Below are positions 1-13,644 of a stretch of DNA of 64,000 nucleotides, in pieces (position 1 is the stretch's first letter; the number at the start of each line of letters is the position of its first letter). Origin of the DNA: Amblyornis subalaris (taxonomy: Eukaryota; Chordata; Aves; Passeriformes; Ptilonorhynchidae). The notes under the pieces were generated by a model. That model did not search any database. It worked only from the letters and a program-made list of their open reading frames with translations, and was not told the DNA's origin. The position numbers and the translations under genes are program-made. The DNA lies in NCBI GenBank assembly GCA_018881555.1, contig JACAXG010000012.1, forward strand, positions 12,806,181-12,870,180. The letters run 5' to 3'.

Positions 1-3000
1 CACAATACTGAAGGGGAGTTTGTGGATCATACAAGAGCCGAGAATAATTTTCCCCTCAAAGTATATTAAAAAAAAAAATAGAACTATATAAAAATACAGT
101 TAAAGGAAACTCTTTGAAAAAGTATGAAAATATCATTCTAGGCTACACTGTAACACACATTTGTGAGTTATATATTTTTCCAACAAATAATCTGGAAATG
201 TGTCTACTTTCTCACCTCTGTAGTACTTTTAAAGCATCAGTTGTAGGATCCTGATTCCACACACACCCTGCCCAAGGCTGCACCTTATTACTAAAGCTAC
301 ATTGAGAAGACTCCATCATATTGCTAGTTATACTCAGTGTTAATAATTTTTTCAGAATTGTTGGCTGTAAACACCAGAAGTAGATAGTTAAAAGGGCAAT
401 GCCATGGTTTTTTACGTGCTAAAATACTGTTCTATTGAGTCTGACATCTGTAGGATATATTTGCACTATGTCAGAGAGTAGAATTCAATGATCTTAAGTT
501 ATTTTGAACAATGAGTTTGACTGTGAAGCCTGTCTGCCATGTCATTGCTTAGATCTGGATTATTTTCTGGCATATTCCTATGATATGGGTGTAGTGTGTA
601 TTTAAATTAAGTTTGTCAAAGTTGAGATGTGAGAAGTGGAACACTACATGATCCATGACCTGTCATGACTCTTTCCTTTCCATCTTTCCTTACACATTTC
701 ATTTGTCTGTTTCGGTCTTTTCAGCTTGTGATCTAAACACACAATAGCTCCCTTGCCCTTTGCTGCTGTGCTACCAAGCCCCCGAGATCTCAGCTGAGGG
801 GCCATTCCCCCCAACCTAGTATACATATATTGCTTCTAGCATAAACGGAACTAGTTCTGTAGCTCTTCTTGCAGAAAAAGTATTTTATTGACCATAGGAG
901 ACCTGAAGGTTTGTAGATAAGAGGTAAGGAGTCCACTTATTATATGGACTTTTGAATAATAGGACAGAAAGCTATGAAAGAGCAAAACTGCCCAGCAGCC
1001 AATATCTTTTTAAAGGTCCTGCACATTGCTCATTATGATTGTGGCCTGAGCCGGAATAGAATTTTGTCCTTTGAAAGTTTATTTTTGGACTGAATAGAAC
1101 ATAATGGAGTCAGATGATCCTGCATTACTAAGATTCTTTATGAGTTCTCTTTCCTTTAAAGAGTTTTTAAAAGACAGCAATTAGTCTGAAACTTTAGTTG
1201 GATAACCAAATTTTAGTACAGGATACCTGAATTTCAGTGGGACCATGACAGAGTTTAGGGTTTGAATGACATTTGCTTATCATATATTAGTATGAATTAT
1301 CTGTGTTTGTGGGTAGAAGACTAGATTTTGACTCTGCAAGTATGCAGCCTAACAAGCAGGTGGGTCTCAAGTTCCAGACTACTTTTAAGGGGTTTTTTTG
1401 TTTAACCTTGAGTGATGTTTGATTTGCACTTGTTAATACAGCTGCAGTTTATTCTGAGATAATGTACTTCCTGAGGAGTGCAGCATCAACACGCTTCCCC
1501 CACACTTTGGCAGTACATGGAAGCATCTACTGATAATCTAACAAAGGAGGTCAGCAGTAGTATTTCTCAACACTGATTAATTTTTATGTGTTTTGTGTTT
1601 TCAGTTGTTTGCTACGCTTTCCCTTTCAACCACCTCCCCTGTCTACAGAGCATTTGTCACTTACAAACTACCGTAAATGCCTTTAAAAGATGTACATTCA
1701 AGCCCTGGGCTTTAAAAAAAAGTTATTTTGGCTTGGGTTTAAAAGTCAAGGGACACATCTTAAACACTGCAATTTCGCTATAGGCCNCTTATCTCTGAAA
1801 GTGCAAGCAAGTCAGTCTCACCCTTGCTCAAAAAAGCGGCATTATGCACAGATTGCCTTGTTGTTCTAATTTAAAATAAGTGAAAAATCACGTAAGTGTG
1901 TTAGAAACTCAGTTATTATGTACTTAGGTAGTAAAAGTTGCTACTGATGCACAGGTACCATAGAACTGTGATGGTAAAACCTGGAATTTTATACAAAAAA
2001 TGAACTGGTTCCACATCATTATTGGGTAGGGTCTGGTAGGTGGCTTTGGGATGTTCATTAGCCAACAGATGGGGCTGTGGAGCTTGTTCTCTGCACCTTC
2101 TTGTCTGTGCTCCTGTAATTCATCAAAAATTGATATTCAATATAAATGTATCTTTTCATCTTTTTGTACTTATTCGGAGCAGTAAGTTCAAGTGACAAAT
2201 ATTTTAGAAGCAAAGATGACTGCAGTTTACTGAGAAATAGTGAAATGAGTTATAAATACCACATTTACTGCTAAAGGATGTGAAATGTTGAAGGAAACAC
2301 TGGGCACATACTCTCATGTTGCTAAAAACTACTTCAGATTTAGCTGATTTCTATCCATAGGTTTTCTTCTTGAAATTAAGTATCTGAACAGTTGACAAGA
2401 AGTTCAGAGGGCTTTTTTTTAAATATTATTGTCTGCAAATGGCATCCTAAGTTTGGGCTTCTTGGTTCTAGAGAAGTCACAATTTTATCCTGAGTTCTTT
2501 GGAGATGAATATAAGTGATTTATAAGATCAGTCCAATGCTATGGTTTTAAATAGGGCTTTGGCACAAAATGTGTTAGTGCACCAGATACTCTCTCTAACA
2601 GACAAAAAGATTCATAAAATTGTATTTGAAACCCTTTGCAGAGCCAAATACAGCACACTAGACAGTTTGGTGGCTTTTCAATGATTTGGCTTGGAACTCA
2701 AGGTGAATATTTGACAGAAAAAAAAACCAGGGCATAGACTGGAAATTGGGGAATGTGGTCGAGGTCACTGGACTAACTTTAAAAAGTTTAAAAAAAATGT
2801 AAAAAAACTTAGTAGCTTTGCAAAATCAGAAGTACATTTTCAGGAGCAAAGGCCATTACTTTTAGTTTAGAAAAGAATCTGTAACAGCATGAAGGAAGCA
2901 CTCTTTCCATAGTATCATATTCCACAGTATGCATGATTTTGAAACTTCCTGAGCTAGTCTTTATTTCAGAACCACAGTGCTAAATAACCATCAGTGGTCA

Positions 3001-6000
3001 CACTCACATCTCTATTCATCTAGTATTTTTTGGCAGTAAGTAGGCTTGGTGTTCAGAAAGGCCTCTGGCGGTCAGTTTCACAGTTGAATTTTGTGCTTTC
3101 TGAAAAGCAACTTGTTGCTCTTTCGGGCCTATTGTCTAATATTATTAAATGCTTATGTGTTTGATTATAAATGAGGCCAAAATAGAACCCCAAATACTTA
3201 TTTTTTTACAGATGAGTAAGGATTGTTGCTCAAACATAGGAATTCTTGGCTTTGGACAATTATCTATGGGATTTAATCCTTTAGTCTGATCTCTTAGCAT
3301 ATTTTCTAAGTTAGTTTTAGCAAGTCACAGATTCATAAAGGTTATACCATTATGTTACACTTCTTACTTTAAAAATTTATGCTTTGAGTTTTAGGATGAG
3401 AAAACATCTTCCTGTAGGGAAAGTAGGTTTTAACTTCCATGGTAACATGCAACATTTTCAGTACAGAAATTAAATTTGGTAGGGTTGCTAGCTCTCTTAC
3501 ATCCTTTGCAAAGCCCTGTGCTTTGAGTTATTCCAAGCATCTTATTTTCCAATCTTCACATTTAGGAAGAATAAGGGGAAGTTTGTTCTCTAATGTAACT
3601 TGCAATCTGACCTTATTTCCGTCTCTGACTCCCTCAGATTGTAGGGCCCAGTTTGTGAGAGCAATAGCAGTGCACAGGACTGACTGCCTTCATCTCCCCT
3701 CAGTAGAGAAGAGCCTCAGGTGTACGAACTGGGAGAATAAGATAACAGCCTATTAACTGGGTCTTTGGGTTCCTGAGTGGCTTTCCTTTAGTTTTGCCAA
3801 CACACCTGGCAGTATAGGTTTTTTAGGCAAGGTCTTTTACTTATGCTGAGAGTCTATATCTAAGTTATTTTCTTGGAGTTTCTTTAGGGTGACTGTTGGA
3901 CAGTAGAATATTTTAAGAACTGTGTAAATGTTAGTCTCTCATGTAGTAATGTGAAATATGTTAAGCTTTAGACTACACAGATGTTTAGAGCTGGGAGGAG
4001 TATCAGGATTATTCTTTTACACTTGCATTAGAGTTAAGTACAGCTAAGACTACTTAGCTGATTTTCATGTAATGCACTCAGAACTCTCCAACAGCAGGAA
4101 TTCTGTTTTTTCTAGATATCTCACCTGAGTGCTTAGTAATTCTTTCAAACTTAGATTCCCTAGTGCCTAGTTTAAGTCTTTAGTATGTGGAANCAGTATA
4201 TTCCAGTCTTACAGCTCTCAGTGAACATTTTGAGATACTTGAATTCCTTGCTCCTAGCCATCTCTCTTTAATAGGGATAAGGATAGTTATTCAGCCTTTC
4301 CTATAGATTAAGTCTCTTAGTCTTCTTGCAATCCTCTGGAATCTCTCCCATTTATGTACTTTACAGTTCATTGCCAGAGACCAGACAATATTTCAGCTGG
4401 AGGATTCATCAGCACCAAGTAGAGCAGAATAATTATCCTCCCTGTATTACAGAGATACTCTGTCACAAATACTCCATGCAAATGGCAGTTCTGAAAGCAT
4501 CCAGTCGTAGGAGGCCACCACTTCTAGTTATTCTCAAAACTATTACTCTCACCGCTTTCTTCCTTGCCAAACATGAACTTCCACCACAGTACATTTTTTT
4601 ATTGCTTACCTTTTAGCAGTTTTTAGATCTTCTTCCTTGAACTGAACTCATTTNTCAGAGAGTTTTGCAGAGCTTCCCTTTTCAAAGACTACAAAGGAAA
4701 AAAAGTACTCCTTTTCTCTGAATTTCAAGAAACCTGAGTGCCATATCAGGTGGCATTGGGCTGATGAGGCTGCCCAGGTGTACTGAATCTAGGCTGAGTG
4801 TTTGCACCTCAGCCCTTGGCTGCTGGCTGGTACAGACTCTGCTGTAGTGTGATACCTTCTTTTCACAATACCATTGCATTATTTGTACTAATTTCATGGT
4901 TGCTCTAAACCCCTGAAAAATAGCTAGGCGTTTATTCCATGGAAAGCATACTTACCACTTCTGCATTTGATTATGCCTTCTTAAGTGTAGTTATTTTCAT
5001 TTTGTTAGTTTCTCCAAAGTGAGATGGTTTTGAATCTTGCCCTTCAAAGTGTTTGCCTTCCGCCAAAATAAACTGTGAATTACAGAAATCTTTGCTACTA
5101 ATGTCAAATAAAGTTTCGTTAATGATTGGCTTCTGCATGGCTTCAGCTGGGATGCCCTCTCAGGTTGATTGCAAACTGCTGGTAACTCTTAATATTCTTT
5201 CAGAGGATGGTGGTCTCCATTTCCCGGCGGTATCATCTAGGCTGTGCTTCCCTAGCTTGTTTGTGAAAGGAAACTGCTGTGGATGGGGAAGCATCACAAA
5301 CATTGCAGTTCAAAACACGAAGCTTTTTCAGAATACTGCTTAATGAGTGATATCATTTTAATCAAGGGGTAATGCAGGTGTTCCAGAGAAACCTATGCAG
5401 CCAAATTCCTGAACCTAGTCTGTGGTTTGGAAATATTCATTCTATTGTGCATCTACGTGTGCTTGACGTCTGGAATACAGAATCAGAATTACTGCATCTG
5501 TCTGTTGCAGTAGAAGAGTGAACTCAATACCTAATATTTAGCTTTAGTTCTTTTTCACATCAGTGCCATTTAATTTTCAGTAAACATTGCAGATGCTAAC
5601 ATTGTTAGAGGAGTCTGCCTTTGCTTGTGAATCAGATCTCAGGACCTGATGGTACATCTACCAATAGTTACAAATGTCAAAATTTACACTTTAGTAGGAT
5701 TTGGCCAACAATTCTTATTACATTAATATTTCTCATCAAGTAAATTGGTAGTGATGTCATAAGCAGCTTGTATGTTATACATTTTAGTCAGTAGAATTTT
5801 AGTACACAAAAGAGTTGACCAATAGCTGTCCTTATCCTGTCCCATTTTTATCCAGATTCTGCAGCTACAACTCTTTAGGAACGTTCCTTTCACTACCAAC
5901 ACATATCTATTCATGTAAGTTGTGTGCTTATAACTTCTACTCAGAAGTGTAGACAGCAGCATTTGAGACTAACATTCAAAAACTAGGAAACACTAGAATT

Positions 6001-9000
6001 AACCATATCTATAAAATCTCACTTTTTTGCCCACTTGTCATACAGATTTTAATTAGAGGAAAGTGCATTACCCACCGAATGAAGCTATTCATTTGTGGTT
6101 TAATTTAGGGTGCAAATTTTATTGTACACTGTAGAAACTCTGCTTATTAGTTATCTATATGTATATACATATCATGGGCTTGGGGTCACTAGCTGCAGCA
6201 TATGAAAGTTCATGAAATTTTGTGATTTTACGTAGCATTTCTATACTGTAATGGACATTATTAGCCCTTTAACCCTTTTTAAAGCTAGGAAACTGGATCC
6301 TGGAAATGTCAGTGCTTCTTGGGACTTCTCCCAGTTCTTATTCATTTTATAAATGTGTCATGCCTCTTGTCAGCCATCATGCTCTGAAACTTGAACATCT
6401 TTGGGTTTGTTTTGATTTACACTCTACAATCTGCCCTGAAGTAAAAGTAATTGTCCTACTAAACCTAGATAAGCTGCTTTCCAATTCTCTCCCTGCCTCT
6501 CCCCCTCCCTCATGCTGCTGTACCACATAGAAGCCTGTGGCCTGTTTTGTTGCCAGTGCCTCATAGCAGAAGGCAGCTTTTACTGTGAAATAGAATACAG
6601 ATTTTGCAAGTACAGCCAAACTGTTGTGAGATTGACTTGTGCACCGCTTATCTTTTGTAATATAGGGTGTTGAAAACAATGCTGAGGCAATGCTAGGAAA
6701 GGATTCACTCCTTGCTGCTGTTACAGTCCCTTTGCCATCTGGCCACGCTGCTCTGCCTGCTCAACTCTCGCATATGATCCCAGGGATAAACGGTGCTCTT
6801 CAATTTGTAGCTAATCGGACTATAATGTCAGCAGCTCTTGACATCAACAAGAAGTAACCCTTGAATGCTCAATGATTGGCATGTGATGTTATTCCCCAGA
6901 GGGTTTATAATAAAGCACTGTCTTGAAAACAAGTATTTTAAATTACAGGTCAGCAGTGGTAGAGTAAGCAAAACTCCTTTTCCTCCCCTCTCCCAGTTCT
7001 ACAATGACTGAGATGTTTTGCTGGCTTCTGCACAGATTTGTTCTTTCCGTTTAATACCAGTCTCTTTCTTCCTAGAAGTTCCACTATTTTTCTCTAATTC
7101 TAGGCCTTCATATACATGCCTAGTCTCATACTGAGAGTTCTCATTATTTTCCTCTCTTTTCCTTTGCTAAAGACCAAGGAATAAAAGTTCCGATGAGAAT
7201 TATCTTTGCCTGCTTCTCCGTCCTTTCATATTTCGCTCATTTTTTTCAATTCCAGAAGAATTTGAATGCTCATTTTCTCCTTCAATTACTTTTAATCAGT
7301 CTTACACTTCCTAAGCACTTTTTTCAGAGAAATAGAGCATCATTACAAAATCCTCTGGATTCACTCCTGTTATACCAAGTAACTGTGCCACTGTTTAAAG
7401 AAAGTTCTGATGCATATACCTGTCTTTAAAAACGAGAAATGTTGCTTCAGTTTTAAGATAAAACCTAAAAGCTCAGTTACGCATTGATGCAAGTTGCTGA
7501 AACAGCTTCCCTCCCACTTGCCTGCCCTCCCTCCAGCCATTAAGATGTTGACATAGAGAGCTGGACATAGAGATTTCTTGGAGTAGCTACNTTTTTAGGT
7601 GATAGATGGGGACAAAGGGACAGAGTTGTCTCCCAGCATTTCAGAAAGAATAAAAAAAGCCACCCTTGCTATCTTTTTCTCAATACACATGGCCTGTTAT
7701 GTATAAGGAAACACTGGGGAACAACCCTGGGACAAAAATACTTTCACACTTAAAACTAGAAAAAGTTGCATTTGCTAGTAATTAAAAGCTATAGGCTTTT
7801 TAGATCTAGGTCTTCTTACATCTTCTGTTTTCTTTCTGTTGCTGCACAAGTCTGGTGTCCATACAAAGTTGGGCAGATTATGATAGCTACCCTAGTAAAA
7901 ATTGTTTGAGATCATTGAAAAGTTGGGGCTAGTAGTAGAAAAATCAAACCAGGGCTTTTAAAAATTCAATCTAAATTTTGTTGATAAAGGTCACTCACTG
8001 CAGCAGCATTGATGCATAGAATGGCCTACGTATTTTTTTCCCTGTAAGAAGAACATAATCTGAATTATTACTATTAATGTAGATGGATCAATTTATTTAA
8101 ATACTTAGGGGTCAGAACAACAAGACCAAGACCGAGATATTACTACAGATAATCTGTCTCCAGTCAGCTCATTATGCTTCTGTGTGTCTGTAGCAATTTG
8201 GACTAAGACTCCCTAATACATAATCAGTATATGGAAATTAATATTTTATATTTAAATTATAGCACATTAATATTTTATGTTTTAAAATACCACACTAAAT
8301 TATTGAAAAATTCACAATACCCACTGTTTTTAATGATATTTTTAAGATACTTGTATAGAGTTGATTTGTATGTCAACAGCCAAAGAAAATGATATTCTAA
8401 GCCCAGATTGGTCTGTTACACTGCATTGCTCTGGTTCACTGTCATCTTGTCTGTTAGTATCTACAGGTGAAAATGGATTATACTCTTTGGAGTGGTCATA
8501 ACATTAATGATGAACAAAGATTAATTTTGATTCAGTTTAAGATTTGTTGTGTCTGGATGCAGGGGGTAATGCTCTTACATCCATGATTTTTGATCTAACA
8601 TAGCTGTAAGCTCCTGCAGCTTTCTAAATGAGTTCCACTCAGTTTGTTGACTAATGCCTTTGAAGCATTTTTGCTGAACCTTGGCTATTTTTGCACATCT
8701 GTATGCAGATATATTTGCCCTTTGTTATGTTATGCTTAGGTTGTTTGTTGATTGCCACATTTCTTTTGTGGTTCTAGTCCTGCCAGGAACTGTATTCTCA
8801 TGCAGTTAAAAATGTAAAAAGTGTAATCACTAGATGGGAACTGTTACAGTAGGACTTCCACTGCAGACAATATTGGTATTATCATAAAAGTGTTTACTTG
8901 AACAGCTAAACATTTGTTATCACCCTGGTGAAGGTGACACAAGCAACATTCCTGAAGGCCTTTTCTATTTGTGTTTCTTCTATTGTGTTGCCTATGCGTT

Positions 9001-12000
9001 CTTAGACAGTGATTCCGTTGCAGTCTGAGTTAGATTATTTAGTAAATAGACAAGTGTGATGTATGGTTTTGCTGTGACACAGGTCCGCTTTTCTGTATGT
9101 GAGCAGGTGTTTAGGTATGTCATTCAGGAAAGGAATATTTATTGTGCTCTGTATGGTTCTCTGTTGTGGTGGCCCTCAGTTTCTGAATAACTTCCCTAGA
9201 TGTGATGAATTCTCTGATTTCCTAATGTGAGTCATTCTCAATTTAAGACAGCCTTCTAGCTGTGACTTAACTTCTAAGATTCACAGTAGCTGTATTGCAT
9301 TTCTTCATCTATTGGTATTTTGCACCTTGGTTTTCATTAGAAAAATACTTGTAATATGTTTCTGTATTCATCATGAGAAAAAAATGGAAATCGACGTTGA
9401 AGTTTCTATACACAGTTACATAATGACTTTTGAAATACAGCATTGAGTAGGCAATCTTGTATGGGAAGTAAAATTTGGATACTCTACATGTTTTTCATAG
9501 GCTTCTTGATGAATTCGGACTGAACTGCCTATAAATTTATGTGCCTCCCTGAGGTATGCTGAGACTAATAGTTGAGTTCTAGTATTAAGATGAATACTTT
9601 AATATTAATTAGTAGTAAGAAATATGTAATTTGTAACCAAACCACTTGGTAGCCAATCTATCTCCAGTAATACATTCTCAGACCACCATTTCTGCTCTTA
9701 TCTATGTTTCTGATTCATATATAAACTCTACAGAAAGATAGATGTCGTGGTTTAACCCCGGCTGGCAACTAAGCCCCACACAGCCCCTCACTCACCCCCC
9801 CACCAGCAAGACTGGGAGAGAATCAGAAGGGTAAAAGTGGAAAAAACTTTGCGGGTTGAGATAAGCACAGTTTAACAGGTAAAGCAACAGCCACACACAC
9901 AAACAAGGCAAACCAAGGAGTTAATTCCCTGCTTCCCATGGGCAGGCAGGTGCTCGGCCTTCTCCAGCCATCACACGTAACAGTGACTTGGGAAGACAAA
10001 CACCATCATTCCAAATGTTCCCCCTTCCTCCTTTTTTCTCCCCACTTCATGACTGAGCGTGATGCCATATGATATGCAATATCCCTTGGGTCAGTTGGGG
10101 TCAGCTGTCCTGGCTGTGTCCCCTCCCAGCTCCTTATGCACCTGCAGCCCCCTCACTGGCAGGGTGGTGTGAGTATCAGAAAAGGCCTTGACTCTGTACA
10201 AGTGCTGCCCAGTAATAACAAAAACATCTCTATATTATCAACACTACTTTCAGCAGACTCTAAAACACAGGCCCATGCTATGAAGAAGCTACTGTGAAGA
10301 AAATTAACTCTATCCCAGCCAAAACCAGCCCAGCAGTTTAACTTGGTAACTTGTTAATTTCTGAATTCTCCTTAACTTCTAGTCTCATTCTTTAACTATG
10401 CTGTACAAAATTCAAACATTCAGCTGTCAGTGGAAAAAAAGTTCTCAGCCAGTACAAGCCTGATTGACTATGAGAATTTACTACCTTGGGAAAGTCTGAA
10501 AACATTAGCTTTAGTATATGAGATCATGAAAAGTAGGACTCTGACAGTGCAGGATATAGAGTATTTTAATAGAGACATTGTAGAATTAAGACTTGTATGT
10601 GTAAATGCTGGAACTACACAGTGAAGTGATCACAGTCCAATTGAAGATTTTTTAATGGTGTGAAGGGCCTCGTGGGTGGGACTCTAAGTAAGTAAGATTT
10701 CAGTTAAATTAAAAAAAAAAAATTAAAAATCCAGAAATGGGGGAGGAATGCTTTTACACTTCTGACTGGAAGAGTTTGTTCTTTACACAGGATATATTAA
10801 ATAGTAAGTATCTGTCCTCTGTATTAGATCTAGAAGGTTAAACACATGCAGTAATATGTTAGCCATTTGAGAAGTTACAAATAAATAAAAGCATATCAAC
10901 ACCAGTTTACAGTTAAATAAATTACTGAGATTTGTACCATTAACTAATTTTTCTCTCCTAATTTCATCTTAATATTGGATTATTTAGAAATGATCTTCAA
11001 AGAAGTAAGAACGTATTTGCACCACTTTATTTACAATGAATAAAAAGAAAATGCAGTTTTAGTCTTTTAAATATACATCTGAAATAAGGCTGCTATCTAT
11101 TCCATAAAACTTGAAGGCTATCTAGAAAACAAATCCATTTATGGCATAAGCATGCAAGAAAGTGAAATCTGATTTAATTACTTCTTTCAAAAGAAAATTA
11201 TATCTTTCAACTTTCTGTTATTAAAACTCTACATTTATTTTTATCACTCTAAAAAAAGAACAAGTCTGGAAGAGAAACTCCCTGCATGGAGTTCACACTC
11301 GAGTCTTTGTTACTTAATACTCAAGCTAAAAATTTGAGTCCTTACATAAAATTCTGGTTGTCTTGAAAACAAGCCAGAGAAAAGCTTTGAGATAGATGGT
11401 ATTTGTATTAGATTAGAAAAAATTAATTTAAGCATTAGAAAAACCAAAATGGGTATGATTTTTATTTCATTAGCTTTATAAAAAGGTCGTCATTACTGCT
11501 GAACATGCATAAAAGTAACAGCAGGCTTTACTTAATGCACTGAAAATATGCTATTATGACATTAAAAAAATTGGAATTGATGAAGTCACATTTCCATTCC
11601 ATTTAAGAATTCAGGACCTGTTTTAGGAATGAAGGTATCTTTACATGTAGCCTTGCATTTGCAAGAGAACTAAATACAGGGCCATTGCTGCTGCTCAGAT
11701 GAGATCTACAGCCCCTGACCAGTCCTCAGACAAAGGGCTAAAGGACAGAGAAAGGATGAGACACAAGGTTGTACCCTGTGCAAATAAGTTTCAGATGTTT
11801 GCTCAAATCTTATTCACCTCCTTGGAACAGCAGTACTTCATGTGAATACATTTGGCCTAGTTCCTGAGTATAAAATCAAGTATGATAACCAGTTATCTTA
11901 AGGGTGCATTTCTCAGGAAATTAAACTGGAATCTTAAAAACTTCATACATCTGTATTAAAACCTGAGAGTGGCCGATACTCATTTTACAGAAAAAACTTG

Positions 12001-13565
12001 AAGATATTTTCAAATTTAGCTGTGTATCACTCTAATGGAATAAGCAGTGACAATTAATTTCTTGTTGGGCAGAATTGTAGGAGATGCCAGGGAAGGGTGT
12101 GTGGAAATAAATTATCTCCATTTATATTAAATTGAGATAACTTTTAAAAATTTTAATGTAAAACCCACACGAAGATCTCTGTAGATAAGCAAAATGGAAA
12201 GATGTTCTAATCTCACCTTAAAAGCCTGACAAAAATATACTATATACTGCTCATCCATGGGAATATCACCCAATAATCCACTGGTTTTGATGGGAACTAT
12301 GAAATACTGTGAAGGCTATTAGCCTTAGTTGGATAAAGTGCCATTTCTCTAGTATTTAAACTCTTAGAAATGTTATTTAAAATCTGTTACATCCTCGTTA
12401 GACACTGACTTCCTCTGACCAAAGATTTTTAAGAGATCTTAGTTTTAACATATAACATGGATGGCTAGAAGGACTGAGCAAAGGGAAAATGAACAGTGAG
12501 GAATGGAAGTCAACTGACACAGTGGAAAAGGAAGAGACAATATTCGTATGAAATAACTCCTTGTGAAATATTCAGTAGAGGGTTTTGTCTCCAGATAGGA
12601 TCAAACACAGGTATCTAGTGACATGTATCATGTAGATAAGCTTTGAGAAGTGAGACCTCAATATGTTGTGGTTGTGCCCTGTAATCTAAATATTCTCGGA
12701 TTACTTCAAATATTATTAGTAAGTAGTAGTAACTGTTTCAGATAACCATATTTCTTTCTATTTGTCAGTTTGCCTCTTGAAGAGTTATCTAAATTAAATT
12801 AATTTTGTGTGAAGTGAAAATATATTTGTTATTGGGCCTTGCTGCTGCTCACTACCTAAATCAGAAAATATGGGATAGACAACACCTGAAACTCTTCTGC
12901 TTTTGAGGAAAGTGTTTCATCAGGACAGGCTGCTAGAGAGGACTGCTAGATACTTAGAAATGCGAATTCCATTACTGACTTGGTGAGCACAAGTGTCCAG
13001 GATAAAAAGTGAGTTTCTAACCATGTACTTTGAATTTTAATCAATATTGCTGAAGGCTTTTCCTGCTTGAAATACTTCTGTGTTTATAATGTAGGTAATT
13101 ATCACATTAGAAGGATAGTTAATTATTACTTCTTTTGAAAGTATCAGAATAACAACTTTGTGCAATTCATGTATATTCCAAAAGTATTGGCTTTTTTTTT
13201 TTTGTTGGTGATTTGAAATACATGCAAAAATTATAGATGAAGTAACATTAGCAAAAGGATGCCAACTCCCTTAGTAGTCTACTGAAGATAACAGGGTCAC
13301 TCATGGGTTTTTGAAGTTATTCTCTGTATGATTCATCCATCTTTCAGAGCATAGAATGCTATTTCAGCCAAATCATAAAGATAATGTGATGCTTTATTAG
13401 TGTTTGAGCCATAAAAGGCCTTTTAATATTTTGAGATGCACATGGTAAATTTAATATTATTTAAATTGTAGAACAAAGCAAGAGGTGTGTTACATGGGAT
13501 TATGGTTATGATTATTTCTACCAGTAGTTTCATAACTGTGCCCTTTGCCTGTGCTCCATGTATAG
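1..13565 (+). other. HIBCH: HIBCH intron, 5' part outside the window
   Basis: This is AT-rich intronic sequence before the first visible exon. I looked for the preceding exon, which should encode a segment like EEYMLNNAVG...GITMGG and end in phase 0, and did not find it. The only structured element I recognise is the solo LTR near 9.74-10.34 kb. The short open frames here lack codon bias and family resemblance. Single Ns occur at 1787, 4193, 4654 and 7591. The intron ends in an ordinary pyrimidine stretch and TATAG acceptor. Confidence 0.8.
9743..10335 (+). mobile_element. Solo LTR of an avian endogenous retrovirus
   Basis: The segment opens with TGTCGTGGTTTAACCCC and closes with a stretch ending AAAACCAGCCCAGCA. 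These are the typical TG...CA ends of a long terminal repeat about 590 bp long. Both ends and much of the middle match my recollection of an LTR family very common in songbirds and other Neoaves; the exact family name needs a Repbase or Dfam search. It is GC-richer than the flanking intron. No gag, pol or env frame and no second LTR are seen on either side, so it looks like a solo LTR left by recombination. I see no clear target-site duplication: the flanks read ATAGA on the left and GTTTA on the right, so the true ends may differ by a few bases or the duplication has decayed. It sits in the same orientation as HIBCH, inside an intron. Confidence 0.75.
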
Positions 13566-13644
13566 GGAGTTGGTGTCTCAGTCCATGGACATTTTCGAGT
13601 TGCTACAGAAAAGACACTTTTTGCAATGCCTGAAACAGCAATAG
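13566..13644 (+). CDS. HIBCH: HIBCH coding exon (human residues about 147-172)
   Basis: The exon follows a TATAG acceptor and ends before GTAAGT. It starts in phase 0 with [10 protein letters not shown], the second half of the MGGGVG glycine stretch that helps form the active-site oxyanion hole, and runs to MPETAI. The last base, G, begins a glycine codon finished in the next exon. The Glu of MPETAIG (codon 13632-13634), corresponding to human Glu169, is one of the two acidic residues credited with hydrolase catalysis in this family. The exon is 79 bp. It is too short to stand out as an open frame and was assigned from homology and splice sites. Confidence 0.96.

Noticed and set aside
10430..10624. 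A 64-codon frame just right of the LTR, considered as retroviral coding remnant
   Set aside because: It lies outside the LTR end and resembles no retroviral protein. It looks like ordinary intron sequence.
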